Below, piece by piece: positions 1 through 6,335 of a DNA stretch of 17,276 nucleotides. The notes under the pieces were generated by a model. The model had not been told where the DNA came from. It worked only from the letters and a program-made list of their open reading frames with translations, and searched no databases. The translations under genes and the position numbers were made by a program. The number at the start of each line of letters is the position of its first letter. Within the stretch, counting starts at the first letter, position 1. Source of the DNA: JALYRV01 sp035512575 (lineage in GTDB: Bacteria; Acidobacteriota; Vicinamibacteria; Vicinamibacterales; SCN-69-37); NCBI GenBank assembly GCA_035512575.1, contig DATKDT010000022.1:1-17276 (forward strand), given 5' to 3'.

Positions 1-1
1 G

Positions 2-172
2 CAGACCGAGCAGTTCTACAGCGCGCTGAAACTGCTGAAGGTGCCCACGGCCATGATCCGCTTCAACGACGAGGCGCACGGCACGTCATCGAAGCCGTCG
101 AACTTCATGCGCACGCAGCTGTACCTGCGCTACTGGTTCGAGAAGCACAAGAGGGCGACTCAAACGAATTGA
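2..172 (+). CDS. S9-family (prolyl oligopeptidase-type) serine peptidase, C-terminal end only
   Basis: Only the last 56 codons are in the window; the gene begins upstream. The visible segment reads like the end of an alpha/beta-hydrolase peptidase of the S9 (acylaminoacyl-peptidase/prolyl oligopeptidase) type. It has a strand ending in MIRFNDEAHGTSSKPSN, in which the His of the DEAHG motif matches the catalytic His of S9 enzymes. The following amphipathic helix (LYLRYWFEKH) is the usual C-terminal helix. Such enzymes cleave short peptides, often in the periplasm. The catalytic Ser and Asp lie outside the window, so the assignment rests on the His motif and closing helix. The stop at 170-172 is one base from the end of the convergent minus-strand gene. 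Confidence 0.75.
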   Translation, partial: QTEQFYSALKLLKVPTAMIRFNDEAHGTSSKPSNFMRTQLYLRYWFEKHKRATQTN

Positions 173-173
173 A

Positions 174-509
174 TCAATTTCTCTTGTTGACCATCCACTC
201 CCACGCGTCGTACTCGTCGTGGAAGCGGCGGGCGTCGCCGGCGGCGAAGTCGTAGCGGGAGTCGTTCCAGAACTGCTCGAACTTCTCCTTCGACCAGCCC
301 AGGCGGTCGGCAAAGGTGTCGCGGAAGGCTTCCTCGATGAGCTCCGTGTCACCGCCGTGGCCGGCCACGTGCCGGCCGGCTGAGAGCGCGTCGCGGTAGG
401 CGATCATCCAGAGCAGCGTGGCCACGGTGGCCGTCCAGGCCGACGCGGGCACGCTGCCGCCGCCGGCGCCATACAGGTTGCGGGCCATCTCGAACAGGTC
501 GGGCGTCAT
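174..509 (-). CDS. Conserved-looking 111-residue protein of unknown function, coupled to the PrsW-like protease gene
   Basis: I do not recognise this family. The start is ATG at 507-509, whose ATGA overlaps the TGA stop of the PrsW-like gene. This argues for translational coupling and for this start over longer in-frame extensions, which are only a shadow of the upstream gene. The protein has a short hydrophobic stretch near residues 25-38 (containing ATLLWMIAY), too short to be a confident membrane span. It continues with an acidic helical region (TELIEEAFRDTF) and an aromatic- and acid-rich C-terminus with three Trp (WNDSRYDF, DAWEWMV). No signal peptide or Cys is present. Being in one transcription unit with an intramembrane protease suggests a related role, such as partner or substrate, but nothing in the sequence proves this. 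Confidence 0.7.
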   Translation of the reverse strand: MTPDLFEMARNLYGAGGGSVPASAWTATVATLLWMIAYRDALSAGRHVAGHGGDTELIEEAFRDTFADRLGWSKEKFEQFWNDSRYDFAAGDARRFHDEYDAWEWMVNKRN

Positions 510-1498
510 GCGCGCCTCTCTATGGGGGGCCGCGGGTGGCGATGGACGAACCATGCGGTGGCGTTCACGAGCCGCAGCTGCGAAAGATAGAGGCGGCCGG
601 CTGCGATGCGCGACTCCGGCGCCGGCGGGTCGGTGCGCAGCAGCGCCGCGCGCGTCATGGCGACGCGCAGCCGCAGACGCCGCGACGCCGCCAGCGTCGC
701 GTAGTGGCGCCTCACGTCGAGGGCGATGACGGCGGCGGCGAGCAGCACGAAGAGCCACGGCGTGAGCCGGCCGTTGCCCAGCAGCAGCGCGAACCGCGAG
801 CCCGATCCCACATAGAGATTCGTCAGCATGTGCTCGAAAACGATCCAGGCCGCGCACGCGGCGGGAATCGCCCACCAGTAGTCCCTGAGCCGGTAACGCA
901 GCGCGAGACCGAGGCCGAGCCCGCCGGCGATGAAGCCGGTTGCCGCCGCATGCCCGGCGTAGCCGGCCGCGCCCCACGCGCCCGGCACCAGATAGAAGCT
1001 GTTGACATGCGGGCCATAGCGCCGCGCCATGTCGGCGGCCACGCCCGCGTTGTTCTCGAGCAGCAGCGAGTTCTCCGCCAGCGCGAACCCGGCGCCCGCA
1101 AGACAGCCGAGCATCAGCAGATCCGACGGATTCGGCGAGAGCCGCGCGCGCCGCACGTGCAGGAACACCAGCAGCGCGACCGGCGCCAGCTTCAGCGCTT
1201 CCTCGACGATGGGGATCAGGGCCCAGTTCACGAGGCCCTGTGTGGTGTCGAGGCCCGCGGCCGACATCGCGCGGCCGGCGGCCACGACGAGCAGCACGAC
1301 AGGTCCGCCGCCAAGACCCAGCGCCGATACGGCCGACCCCGCCGACACCGAGCGCGTCAACAGCGTCAGCACGAGAATCGACGCGGGAAACTGGAGCTCG
1401 CGCGCGACCGTGCCGGGCGCCTGGTAGGCCAGAATCAGCAGCGCGCCGGTGAAAAGACCGAGCGCCGCCATCCGCAGCAGGTCGCGCATGGGCGCCAT
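506..1498 (-). CDS. PrsW-family (glutamic-type) intramembrane protease
   Basis: This is a 330-residue polytopic membrane protein carrying the PrsW signature: EEALK (Glu99-Glu100-x-x-Lys103), GFALAEN (Phe138 to Glu142-Asn143), GHAAATG (His183) and EHMLTN (His223, Asn227). PrsW proteins are membrane-embedded proteases of the CPBP/PrsW clan; the Bacillus founder cleaves an anti-sigma factor. Hydrophobic segments lie roughly at residues 10-26, 38-60, 65-80, 92-115, 127-146, 170-200, 207-230 and 245-262. A basic cytoplasmic-looking tail (about 263-330) follows, rich in Arg. ATG at 1496-1498 is the longest start; Met4 (ATG at 1487-1489) is possible, and neither has a clear Shine-Dalgarno. The gene diverges from ggt with about 50 bp between starts. 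No sigma/anti-sigma pair is in view, so the substrate is unknown. Confidence 0.83.
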   Translation of the reverse strand: MAPMRDLLRMAALGLFTGALLILAYQAPGTVARELQFPASILVLTLLTRSVSAGSAVSALGLGGGPVVLLVVAAGRAMSAAGLDTTQGLVNWALIPIVEEALKLAPVALLVFLHVRRARLSPNPSDLLMLGCLAGAGFALAENSLLLENNAGVAADMARRYGPHVNSFYLVPGAWGAAGYAGHAAATGFIAGGLGLGLALRYRLRDYWWAIPAACAAWIVFEHMLTNLYVGSGSRFALLLGNGRLTPWLFVLLAAAVIALDVRRHYATLAASRRLRLRVAMTRAALLRTDPPAPESRIAAGRLYLSQLRLVNATAWFVHRHPRPPIERRA

Positions 1499-1533
1499 CG
1501 TACTGGATGCGACCGGCCGCGCCCAGTGAAGGT

Positions 1534-1539
1534 TAGAAT
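1534..1539 (+). promoter_or_regulatory. Possible -10 element (TAGAAT) for the gamma-glutamyltransferase gene
   Basis: TAGAAT differs from the TATAAT consensus at one base and stands out in this GC-rich divergent spacer. It ends 9 bases before the ggt ATG, so transcription from it would start within a few bases of the start codon and give an almost leaderless mRNA. I see no convincing -35 box (the best is gcgacc near 1509). The GAGGAG at 1542-1547 lies only one base from the ATG, too close for an optimal Shine-Dalgarno. The same hexamer precedes the PQQ dehydrogenase gene at 15798-15803. Confidence 0.35.
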
Positions 1540-1548
1540 TCGAGGAGC

Positions 1549-3255
1549 ATGACCAGACTGCTCGCCGCCGCCCTCACCATCATTGTCATCGGCACGCCCC
1601 AGCAAACCGATCGAGGCGTCGCGTCGAGCACGGGCCTCGTCGTCTCGGCCTCGTCGATTGCCTCGGACGCCGGCGCGGCGGTGCTGGCCGACGGCGGCAA
1701 CGCCGTCGACGCGGCCGTGGCCACCGCCTTCGCGCTCGCGGTGACGCTGCCGGCGGCCGGCAATCTCGGCGGCGGCGGCTTCATGGTCGTGCGTACGCCT
1801 GACGGCAAGGCCACCACGTTCGACTATCGCGAGAAGGCTCCGGGCAGGGCGACGCCGACGATGTATCTCGGCGCCGACGGCCGGATCGATCGCAGCCTCA
1901 CGAGCGCCGGGTATCTCGCACCGGGCGTGCCCGGCACGGTGCGCGGTCTCGCGCTCGCGCACAGCCGCTTCGGCAGGCTGCCGTGGAAGCGGCTCGTCGA
2001 GCCGGCCGCGGCGCTTGCCCGCGACGGCTTCGAGATGCACCCCACGCTCGCGCGCGGCCTCAACGCGCAGCTCGAAGGCGTGATGGGACAGTTCCCTACG
2101 TCGGTGGCCGCATACGGCAAGCCCGGCGGCGGCCGCTGGGAAGGCGGCGACCGCATCGTGCTGGCCGATCTCGGGCGCACGCTGCAGGCGATTGCCGACG
2201 GCGGACCCGATGCGTTCTACACAGGGTGGATTGCCGAGGCACTTGCCAGGGACATGGCTGCCAACGGCGGTCTGATCAGCGTCGAGGATCTCGCGAAGTA
2301 CGAGGCGAAGGAGCGCGCGCCCGTGCGCGGCACGTTCAACGGCTACGAGATCATCTCGATGCCGCCGCCCAGCTCCGGCGGCATCGCGCTCGTCGAGATG
2401 CTCAATATCCTCGAGACGCTCGGCATCCAGAAGCTCGCGCCGGGCTCGGTCGAAGCCACGCACCTGCAGATCGAAGCCATGCGCCGCGCGTTCCTCGATC
2501 GCGCGCGCTTTCTCGGCGATCCTGATTTCACGGACATTCCCGTCGAGCGGCTCACCTCCAAGGCGCACGCGCGCGAGGCCGCCGCCTCCATCGCCCGCAA
2601 CAAGGCCTCCAACAGCGCCGATCTCGGCAAGGACATCGTCACCGCGCCGTCCGGACAGGAGCCGATGGAAACGACGCACTTCTCGGTGCTCGATCGCGAC
2701 GGCCTGGCCGTGTCGCAGACGTACACGCTCGAGGGCAGCTACGGCTCGCGCGTGGTCGTCAAAGGCCTCGGCTTCCTGCTGAACAACGAGATGGGCGACT
2801 TCAACAAGAAGCCGGGCGAGACGAATCTCACCGGCGACATCGGCACGCCCGCCAACCTCATCGCCCCTGGCAAGCGCATGCTCAGCTCCATGACGCCCGC
2901 CATCGTCACGCGCGACGGGAAGCTCGCACTGATCACCGGCACGCCTGGCGGACGCACCATTATCAACACCGTCATGAACGTGATCCTCAACGTCACGGCG
3001 TTCGGCATGACCGGCCGCGAGGCGGTCGATGCGAAGCGCCTGCATCATCAGTGGCTGCCGGATCGCGCGTCGCTCGAGGCCGGCGCGCTCTCCGACGATG
3101 CCCTGGCGCGGCTAAGGGCGATGGGCCACGAGGTGCGCCAGGGAGGCTCGCAGGGCGATGCCCATTCGATATGGATCGACCCGAAGACCGGCACCGCGTA
3201 CGGCATCAACGACAGGCGGACGGCCGCATCAAAGGCGTCCGTGCCGGGGAAGTGA
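1549..3255 (+). CDS. ggt: Gamma-glutamyltransferase (gamma-glutamyltranspeptidase), exported
   Basis: This 568-residue N-terminal-nucleophile hydrolase transfers or hydrolyses the gamma-glutamyl group of glutathione and related compounds, normally in the periplasm. The proenzyme self-cleaves before a conserved Thr; here that is Thr375 in METTHFSV, giving a large subunit (about 1-374) and a small subunit (375-568). Other family signatures are visible: FDYREKAP (Arg94, binds the substrate alpha-carboxylate), GNLGGGGFM (71-79), LLNNEMGDF (410-418), RMLSSMTP (443-450) and GTPGGRTI (464-471). Length is normal for the family. The N-terminus (MTRLLAAALTIIVIG) is a short signal-peptide-like hydrophobic stretch. 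There is no in-frame ATG or GTG soon after the start, so ATG at 1549 is the best choice. The next gene starts 24 bases downstream and may be cotranscribed. Confidence 0.95.
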   Translation: MTRLLAAALTIIVIGTPQQTDRGVASSTGLVVSASSIASDAGAAVLADGGNAVDAAVATAFALAVTLPAAGNLGGGGFMVVRTPDGKATTFDYREKAPGRATPTMYLGADGRIDRSLTSAGYLAPGVPGTVRGLALAHSRFGRLPWKRLVEPAAALARDGFEMHPTLARGLNAQLEGVMGQFPTSVAAYGKPGGGRWEGGDRIVLADLGRTLQAIADGGPDAFYTGWIAEALARDMAANGGLISVEDLAKYEAKERAPVRGTFNGYEIISMPPPSSGGIALVEMLNILETLGIQKLAPGSVEATHLQIEAMRRAFLDRARFLGDPDFTDIPVERLTSKAHAREAAASIARNKASNSADLGKDIVTAPSGQEPMETTHFSVLDRDGLAVSQTYTLEGSYGSRVVVKGLGFLLNNEMGDFNKKPGETNLTGDIGTPANLIAPGKRMLSSMTPAIVTRDGKLALITGTPGGRTIINTVMNVILNVTAFGMTGREAVDAKRLHHQWLPDRASLEAGALSDDALARLRAMGHEVRQGGSQGDAHSIWIDPKTGTAYGINDRRTAASKASVPGK

Positions 3256-3279
3256 GCGGCGGCGGCGTGGGTACGGTGA

Positions 3280-4404
3280 GTGGTAGAACTTCCAATTAAC
3301 CTTCGCGATTACGAGGCGCTCGCGCGGTCTCGTATGGAGCCGGCTGCGTGGGATTACTACGCCGGGGCGGCAGGGGACGAGCGCACGCTGGCCGACAACG
3401 TCGAGGCGCTCGGACGCCTCAAGCTCGTCCCCCGAGTGCTGGTGGACGTCAGCCGTGTCGACACCTCGACGACGGTGCTGGGAGAGCCGCTGTCGATGCC
3501 GATCATGCTGGCGCCGACGGCGTTCAACAAGCTCGCCCATCCGGAAGGCGAAGCCGCCGCCGCGCGCGCGGCGGCAGGCGCCGGCACACTGATGGTCGCC
3601 AGCACTATCGCCACGTGCACGCTCGAGGAAATCGCCTCCGCTGCGCCGGGCCCGCGCTGGTTCCAGCTGTACATCTACAAGGACCGCGCCATCACGGCGG
3701 AGCTCGTCGCACGCGCGGAGGCCGCCGGGTACCGCGCGATCGTGCTGACCGTGGACACGCCGCTGCTGGGCCGGCGTGAGCGCGACGCGCGCAACAACTT
3801 CATGCTGCCGCCCGGCATCGGCATCGCCAACTTCGCGGGCCTTCGGGATCGGCTCGATGCCACGGGCTGGCCGCCGGGCTCGAGCTTCTCGGCGTACGTG
3901 CACAATCTGTTCGACGCCTCGGTCACGTGGGAGGCGCTCGACTGGCTGCGCGCATCGACGACGCTGCCGGTCGTGCTCAAGGGAGTCCTGTCGCCAGACG
4001 ATGCGATGCGGGCGGTCGAGGCCGGTGCGGCCGGCGTGATCGTGTCGAATCACGGCGGACGACAGCTCGATGGCGCCATCGCGTCGATCGACGCGCTGCC
4101 GGCCGTGGCCGAGGCCGTGGGCGGCAGGATCGAGGTCCTCATGGACGGCGGGATTCGCCGCGGCGCCGACGTGATCAAGGCCCTGGCCCTCGGCGCGCGG
4201 GCCGTGCTGATCGGCCGCCCATACCTGTGGGGTCTCGCCGCAAATGGCGAGCAGGGCGTCCGCCACGTGCTCGATATTCTCCGCGGCGAGCTGGAGCTTG
4301 CGATGGCGCTTGCCGGACGGCCGACGCCCGCCGACATCGATCGAAGCGCGATCGCGGCGCGCTCTGCCGGCGAGCACGGGGGACCCGGAGCCCTGAGCCG
4401 GTGA
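3280..4404 (+). CDS. FMN-dependent alpha-hydroxy-acid oxidase/dehydrogenase (glycolate/lactate oxidase family)
   Basis: The 374-residue protein is a TIM-barrel flavoenzyme that oxidises L-2-hydroxy acids to 2-oxo acids. Family residues in order: DYYAGAAGDE (Tyr27), MLAPTAFNKLAHPEGE (76-91), QLYIYKD (Tyr131), TVDTPLLGRRERDARN (Arg165/166), VVLKGV (Lys234, FMN), SNHGGRQLD (catalytic His258, Arg261) and DGGIRRG then GRPYLWGL (FMN phosphate site). The GTG start at 3280 gives the usual N-terminus of the family, with INLRDYEALA just after it. The residues aligning with Trp108 of plant glycolate oxidase are small (STIAT, 108-112), so substrate preference cannot be read off; lactate, glycolate and mandelate are all possible. 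Its stop overlaps the transporter's start (GTGA, 4401-4404), implying joint translation. Confidence 0.9.
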   Translation: MVELPINLRDYEALARSRMEPAAWDYYAGAAGDERTLADNVEALGRLKLVPRVLVDVSRVDTSTTVLGEPLSMPIMLAPTAFNKLAHPEGEAAAARAAAGAGTLMVASTIATCTLEEIASAAPGPRWFQLYIYKDRAITAELVARAEAAGYRAIVLTVDTPLLGRRERDARNNFMLPPGIGIANFAGLRDRLDATGWPPGSSFSAYVHNLFDASVTWEALDWLRASTTLPVVLKGVLSPDDAMRAVEAGAAGVIVSNHGGRQLDGAIASIDALPAVAEAVGGRIEVLMDGGIRRGADVIKALALGARAVLIGRPYLWGLAANGEQGVRHVLDILRGELELAMALAGRPTPADIDRSAIAARSAGEHGGPGALSR

Positions 4405-5849
4405 CGCCCGGCGCCGTTCGCGCGCCTCGCGCCGATCTCGAGCCGCTGGGCACGGCCGCGCTCCCGGCGCCTCCGCCGTTCACGCCGCGGCACGTGCTCC
4501 GCACCATCGGTCCCGGCGTCATCGGCCTCGGCGTGGCTATCGGCAGCGGCGAATGGCTGCTCGGTCCTTCCGTGATTGCCGCGTACGGGCCGCAGCTGCT
4601 GTGGCTCACGACCGTCGCCGTCGTTCTGCAGGTGCTGCTCAATCTCGAGATGGCGCGCTACACGCTCTACACGGGCGAGCCGATCATCACGGGCTTCATG
4701 CGCACGTGGCCTGGGCCGGCATTCTGGGGAAGCGTCTACGCCGTTCTCTCATTTCTCCAGTACGGATGGCCTGGCTGGGCGCTCGCGAGCGCGACGGCCA
4801 GCGCCGCGCTGATCCTCGGACGCATTCCCGGCGCCGGTGACGCGGGCCTCGTGATCGCGCTCGGCTACGCGACGTTCGGCCTGTGCCTCCTCATCACGCT
4901 CACGGGACGCAAAGTGGAGCGGACGCTCGAGCTTGCGATGTGGACGATGGTCGGCGCGATCCTGCTGTACCTGACGGGCCTGAGCGTGACGAGCGTCTCG
5001 AGCGCGACGTGGGGCCGTACGGCCGCAGGCTTTCTCACGGTTGGCGCATTCCCATCCGGTGCCGACTGGACGTTGATCGCGGCGTTTGCCGCGTACTCGG
5101 GATCGGGCGGCATGGGCAACGTGTTCATCACGAACTGGATGCGCGACAAGGGCTTCGGCATGGCCGGCACGGTCGGCTATATACCCGGGGCCGCGGCCGG
5201 AAGGATCCAGTTGAAACCTCACGGCAACGTCTTTCCAGTGACCGCCGAGACGCTTTCGAGCTGGAAAGGCTGGTGGAAACACGTCTACGTCGATCAGTGG
5301 CTGATCTTCGGCCTTGGTTCGCTCGGCGGGATGGCGCTCACCGCGGCACTGGCGCTCGAGTTCGTGAAGCCGGGCGCGACGGTCGGCGGCTGGGGCGCCG
5401 CCAACATGCTCGCCGACGCCATCGCGGACGTGCACGGTCCTCTGTTCTGGTATGTGACGGTCTTCTGCGGATGCTGGGTTCTCTTCTCGACGCAGCTTGG
5501 CGTGGTCGACGGCCTGCCGCGCGCCGTCACCGACATCGTGTGGAGCGCCAGCCGCCGCGCGCGAGCCGTGCGCGGCGGCGACGTTCGCGCAGTCTATTAC
5601 AGTGTCGTCGTCCTCTTCGCGCTGTGGGGCATGATCGCGCTCAACCTCGCGCAGCCGCTCACGCTGATTCTCGTCGGCGCCAACGTCGCAGGCTTCATCT
5701 TCGTGCTCGTCAGCATTCACACGCTCGTGGTCAACCGGGCGTTTCTGCCGCCCGCCCTTCGCCCGCCCATGTGGCGCGAGGCGGCACTGGTGGCGACGGC
5801 GGTGTTCTATGGCACGCTGCTGGTTTCGGTGCTCTGGCGGCTCATGTGA
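4401..5849 (+). CDS. Nramp-superfamily transporter, divergent (SGE-type), substrate unknown
   Basis: This is a 482-residue polytopic membrane protein with about 11 hydrophobic segments. The first helix contains GPGVIGLGVAIGSGEWLLGP (37-56). This matches the Nramp/MntH fold region, but GSGE stands where canonical metal transporters have DPGN. The sixth-helix region reads AAYSGSGGMGNVFITNWMRDKG (230-251) in place of the canonical MPH motif. Many proteins annotated as Nramp family divalent metal transporters share this GSGE/GGxGN pattern, yet lack the residues that bind Mn or Fe. The function is therefore transport of an unidentified substrate. The GTG start at 4401 overlaps the oxidase stop. 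Longer in-frame extension upstream is only a shadow of the oxidase gene. A proline-rich stretch of about 30 residues precedes helix 1. Cotranscription with the oxidase is likely. Confidence 0.8.
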   Translation: MTPGAVRAPRADLEPLGTAALPAPPPFTPRHVLRTIGPGVIGLGVAIGSGEWLLGPSVIAAYGPQLLWLTTVAVVLQVLLNLEMARYTLYTGEPIITGFMRTWPGPAFWGSVYAVLSFLQYGWPGWALASATASAALILGRIPGAGDAGLVIALGYATFGLCLLITLTGRKVERTLELAMWTMVGAILLYLTGLSVTSVSSATWGRTAAGFLTVGAFPSGADWTLIAAFAAYSGSGGMGNVFITNWMRDKGFGMAGTVGYIPGAAAGRIQLKPHGNVFPVTAETLSSWKGWWKHVYVDQWLIFGLGSLGGMALTAALALEFVKPGATVGGWGAANMLADAIADVHGPLFWYVTVFCGCWVLFSTQLGVVDGLPRAVTDIVWSASRRARAVRGGDVRAVYYSVVVLFALWGMIALNLAQPLTLILVGANVAGFIFVLVSIHTLVVNRAFLPPALRPPMWREAALVATAVFYGTLLVSVLWRLM

Positions 5850-5863
5850 TAGGCTTTCGGTCA

Positions 5864-5932
5864 ATGTCGTTCCGCGCCGTCCGCGTGCACCACCATCATC
5901 GTCATTCGACGATCAGGTGGGGCTGCGCCTAA
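5864..5932 (+). CDS. hisL: his operon leader peptide, 22 residues with His-rich run
   Basis: The ATG at 5864-5866 opens a 22-codon ORF ending in TAA at 5930-5932. Residues 9-14 are HHHHRH (codons at 5888-5905), that is, five His in six codons, and this lies directly upstream of the his operon. Enterobacterial HisL has seven consecutive His codons in the same role: ribosomes stall there when charged tRNA-His is scarce. The ORF starts 14 bases after the Nramp-like stop. AGG at 5851-5853 is a weak Shine-Dalgarno. An in-frame GTG at 5846, overlapping the transporter stop as GTGA and preceded by GGCGG, would give 28 residues and is a real alternative start. The peptide itself probably has no function after synthesis. 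The call rests on the His run, the operon that follows and the RNA helices downstream. Confidence 0.85.
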   Translation: MSFRAVRVHHHHRHSTIRWGCA

Positions 5933-6006
5933 CGCGCGAAAGAACGAGCCGGACGAACCGGCCTTTCGGAAACCAGGCCCCGCACTCGAGCGGGGCTTTT
6001 GCTTTT
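5890..6006 (+). promoter_or_regulatory. Ribosome-mediated transcription attenuator of the his operon (alternative helices 1:2, 2:3, 3:4)
   Basis: Three mutually exclusive helices can be drawn by hand. Helix 1:2 pairs CCACC (5890-5894) with GGTGG (5916-5920) and ATCGTC (5898-5903) with GACGAT (5908-5913) around an ATTC loop; its left arm contains the His codons. Helix 2:3 (antiterminator) pairs GTGGGGCT (5917-5924) with GGCCCCGC (5976-5983), eight pairs including two G-U. Helix 3:4 is the terminator at 5975-5998. A small GCCGG/CCGGC hairpin (5948-5962) would nest inside the 2:3 loop. A ribosome stalled on the His codons would block arm 1, free arm 2, favour 2:3 and let RNA polymerase continue into hisI. 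A ribosome reaching the stop at 5930 would cover arm 2, so the terminator forms. Energies were not computed. Confidence 0.82.
5975..6006 (+). terminator. Intrinsic terminator (arm 3:4 of the his attenuator)
   Basis: GCCCCGC (5977-5983) and GCGGGGC (5990-5996) form seven perfect pairs around the six-base loop ACTCGA, extendable by G-U and A-U at the base. TTTTGCTTTT (5997-6006) follows. This is the only classical GC-stem plus T-tract I found in the window. It lies between the leader ORF and hisI, 14 bases before the hisI ATG, which fits an attenuator rather than simple termination of the transporter gene. Confidence 0.85.
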
Positions 6007-6020
6007 AAGCGGGATTGGCA

Positions 6021-6335
6021 ATGGATTTCAGCAAACTTGGCGGCCTGATACCGGCCGTGGTGCAGGACGCGGCCAGCGGCGACGTGCTGATGGTGGGCTT
6101 CATGAACGAGGAGGCCCTCACCCGCACGCGCGACACCGGCTACGCGACGTTCTACAGCCGCTCGCGCAACACGCTGTGGACAAAGGGCGAGACGTCGGGC
6201 AACCGCCTGCGCGTCGAGCGGCTCAGCATCGACTGCGACGATGACACGGTGCTGCTGCAGGTGACGTGCGAAGGCGATGGAGTCGCGTGCCACACGGGGG
6301 CGCGAACATGCTTCAGGCCCGCGGAGCAGTCATGA
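6021..6335 (+). CDS. hisI: Phosphoribosyl-AMP cyclohydrolase, stand-alone
   Basis: HisI opens the purine ring of phosphoribosyl-AMP (third step of histidine synthesis, cytoplasmic). The 104-residue protein carries the metal-binding signatures DCDDDT (Asp71, Cys72, Asp73, Asp75) and ACHTGARTCF (Cys90, His91, Cys97), which bind Mg and Zn in the family, plus MVGFMNEEAL (24-33) and YSRSRNTLWTKGETSGN (45-61). ATG at 6021 has GGGA (6011-6014) six bases upstream; an in-frame TTG at 6015 is less likely. It lacks the C-terminal HisE domain of the bifunctional HisIE found in many bacteria, and no separate hisE follows. It is the first gene of the operon, directly behind the attenuator, whereas hisI is usually near the 3' end. 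It overlaps hisG by ATGA. Confidence 0.95.
   Translation: MDFSKLGGLIPAVVQDAASGDVLMVGFMNEEALTRTRDTGYATFYSRSRNTLWTKGETSGNRLRVERLSIDCDDDTVLLQVTCEGDGVACHTGARTCFRPAEQS

Noticed and set aside
86..352. Minus- or plus-strand small frames around the first genes as extra genes
   Set aside because: They overlap the S9 peptidase end and the 111-residue gene out of frame and have Ser/Thr/Arg-rich low-complexity translations.
1435..3048. Minus-strand open frame of 537 codons opposite ggt
   Set aside because: Same antisense bias, and it overlaps both the well-supported ggt and the start of the PrsW-like gene in a different frame.
3284..3289. TAGAAC as a -10 element for the hydroxy-acid oxidase gene
   Set aside because: It lies inside the coding start, so transcription would begin after the GTG; the family N-terminus requires the GTG at 3280.
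3927..4400. Upstream extension of the Nramp-like gene by 158 codons
   Set aside because: The extension is an out-of-frame reading of the oxidase gene; the GTGA junction at 4401 gives a normal start and family length.
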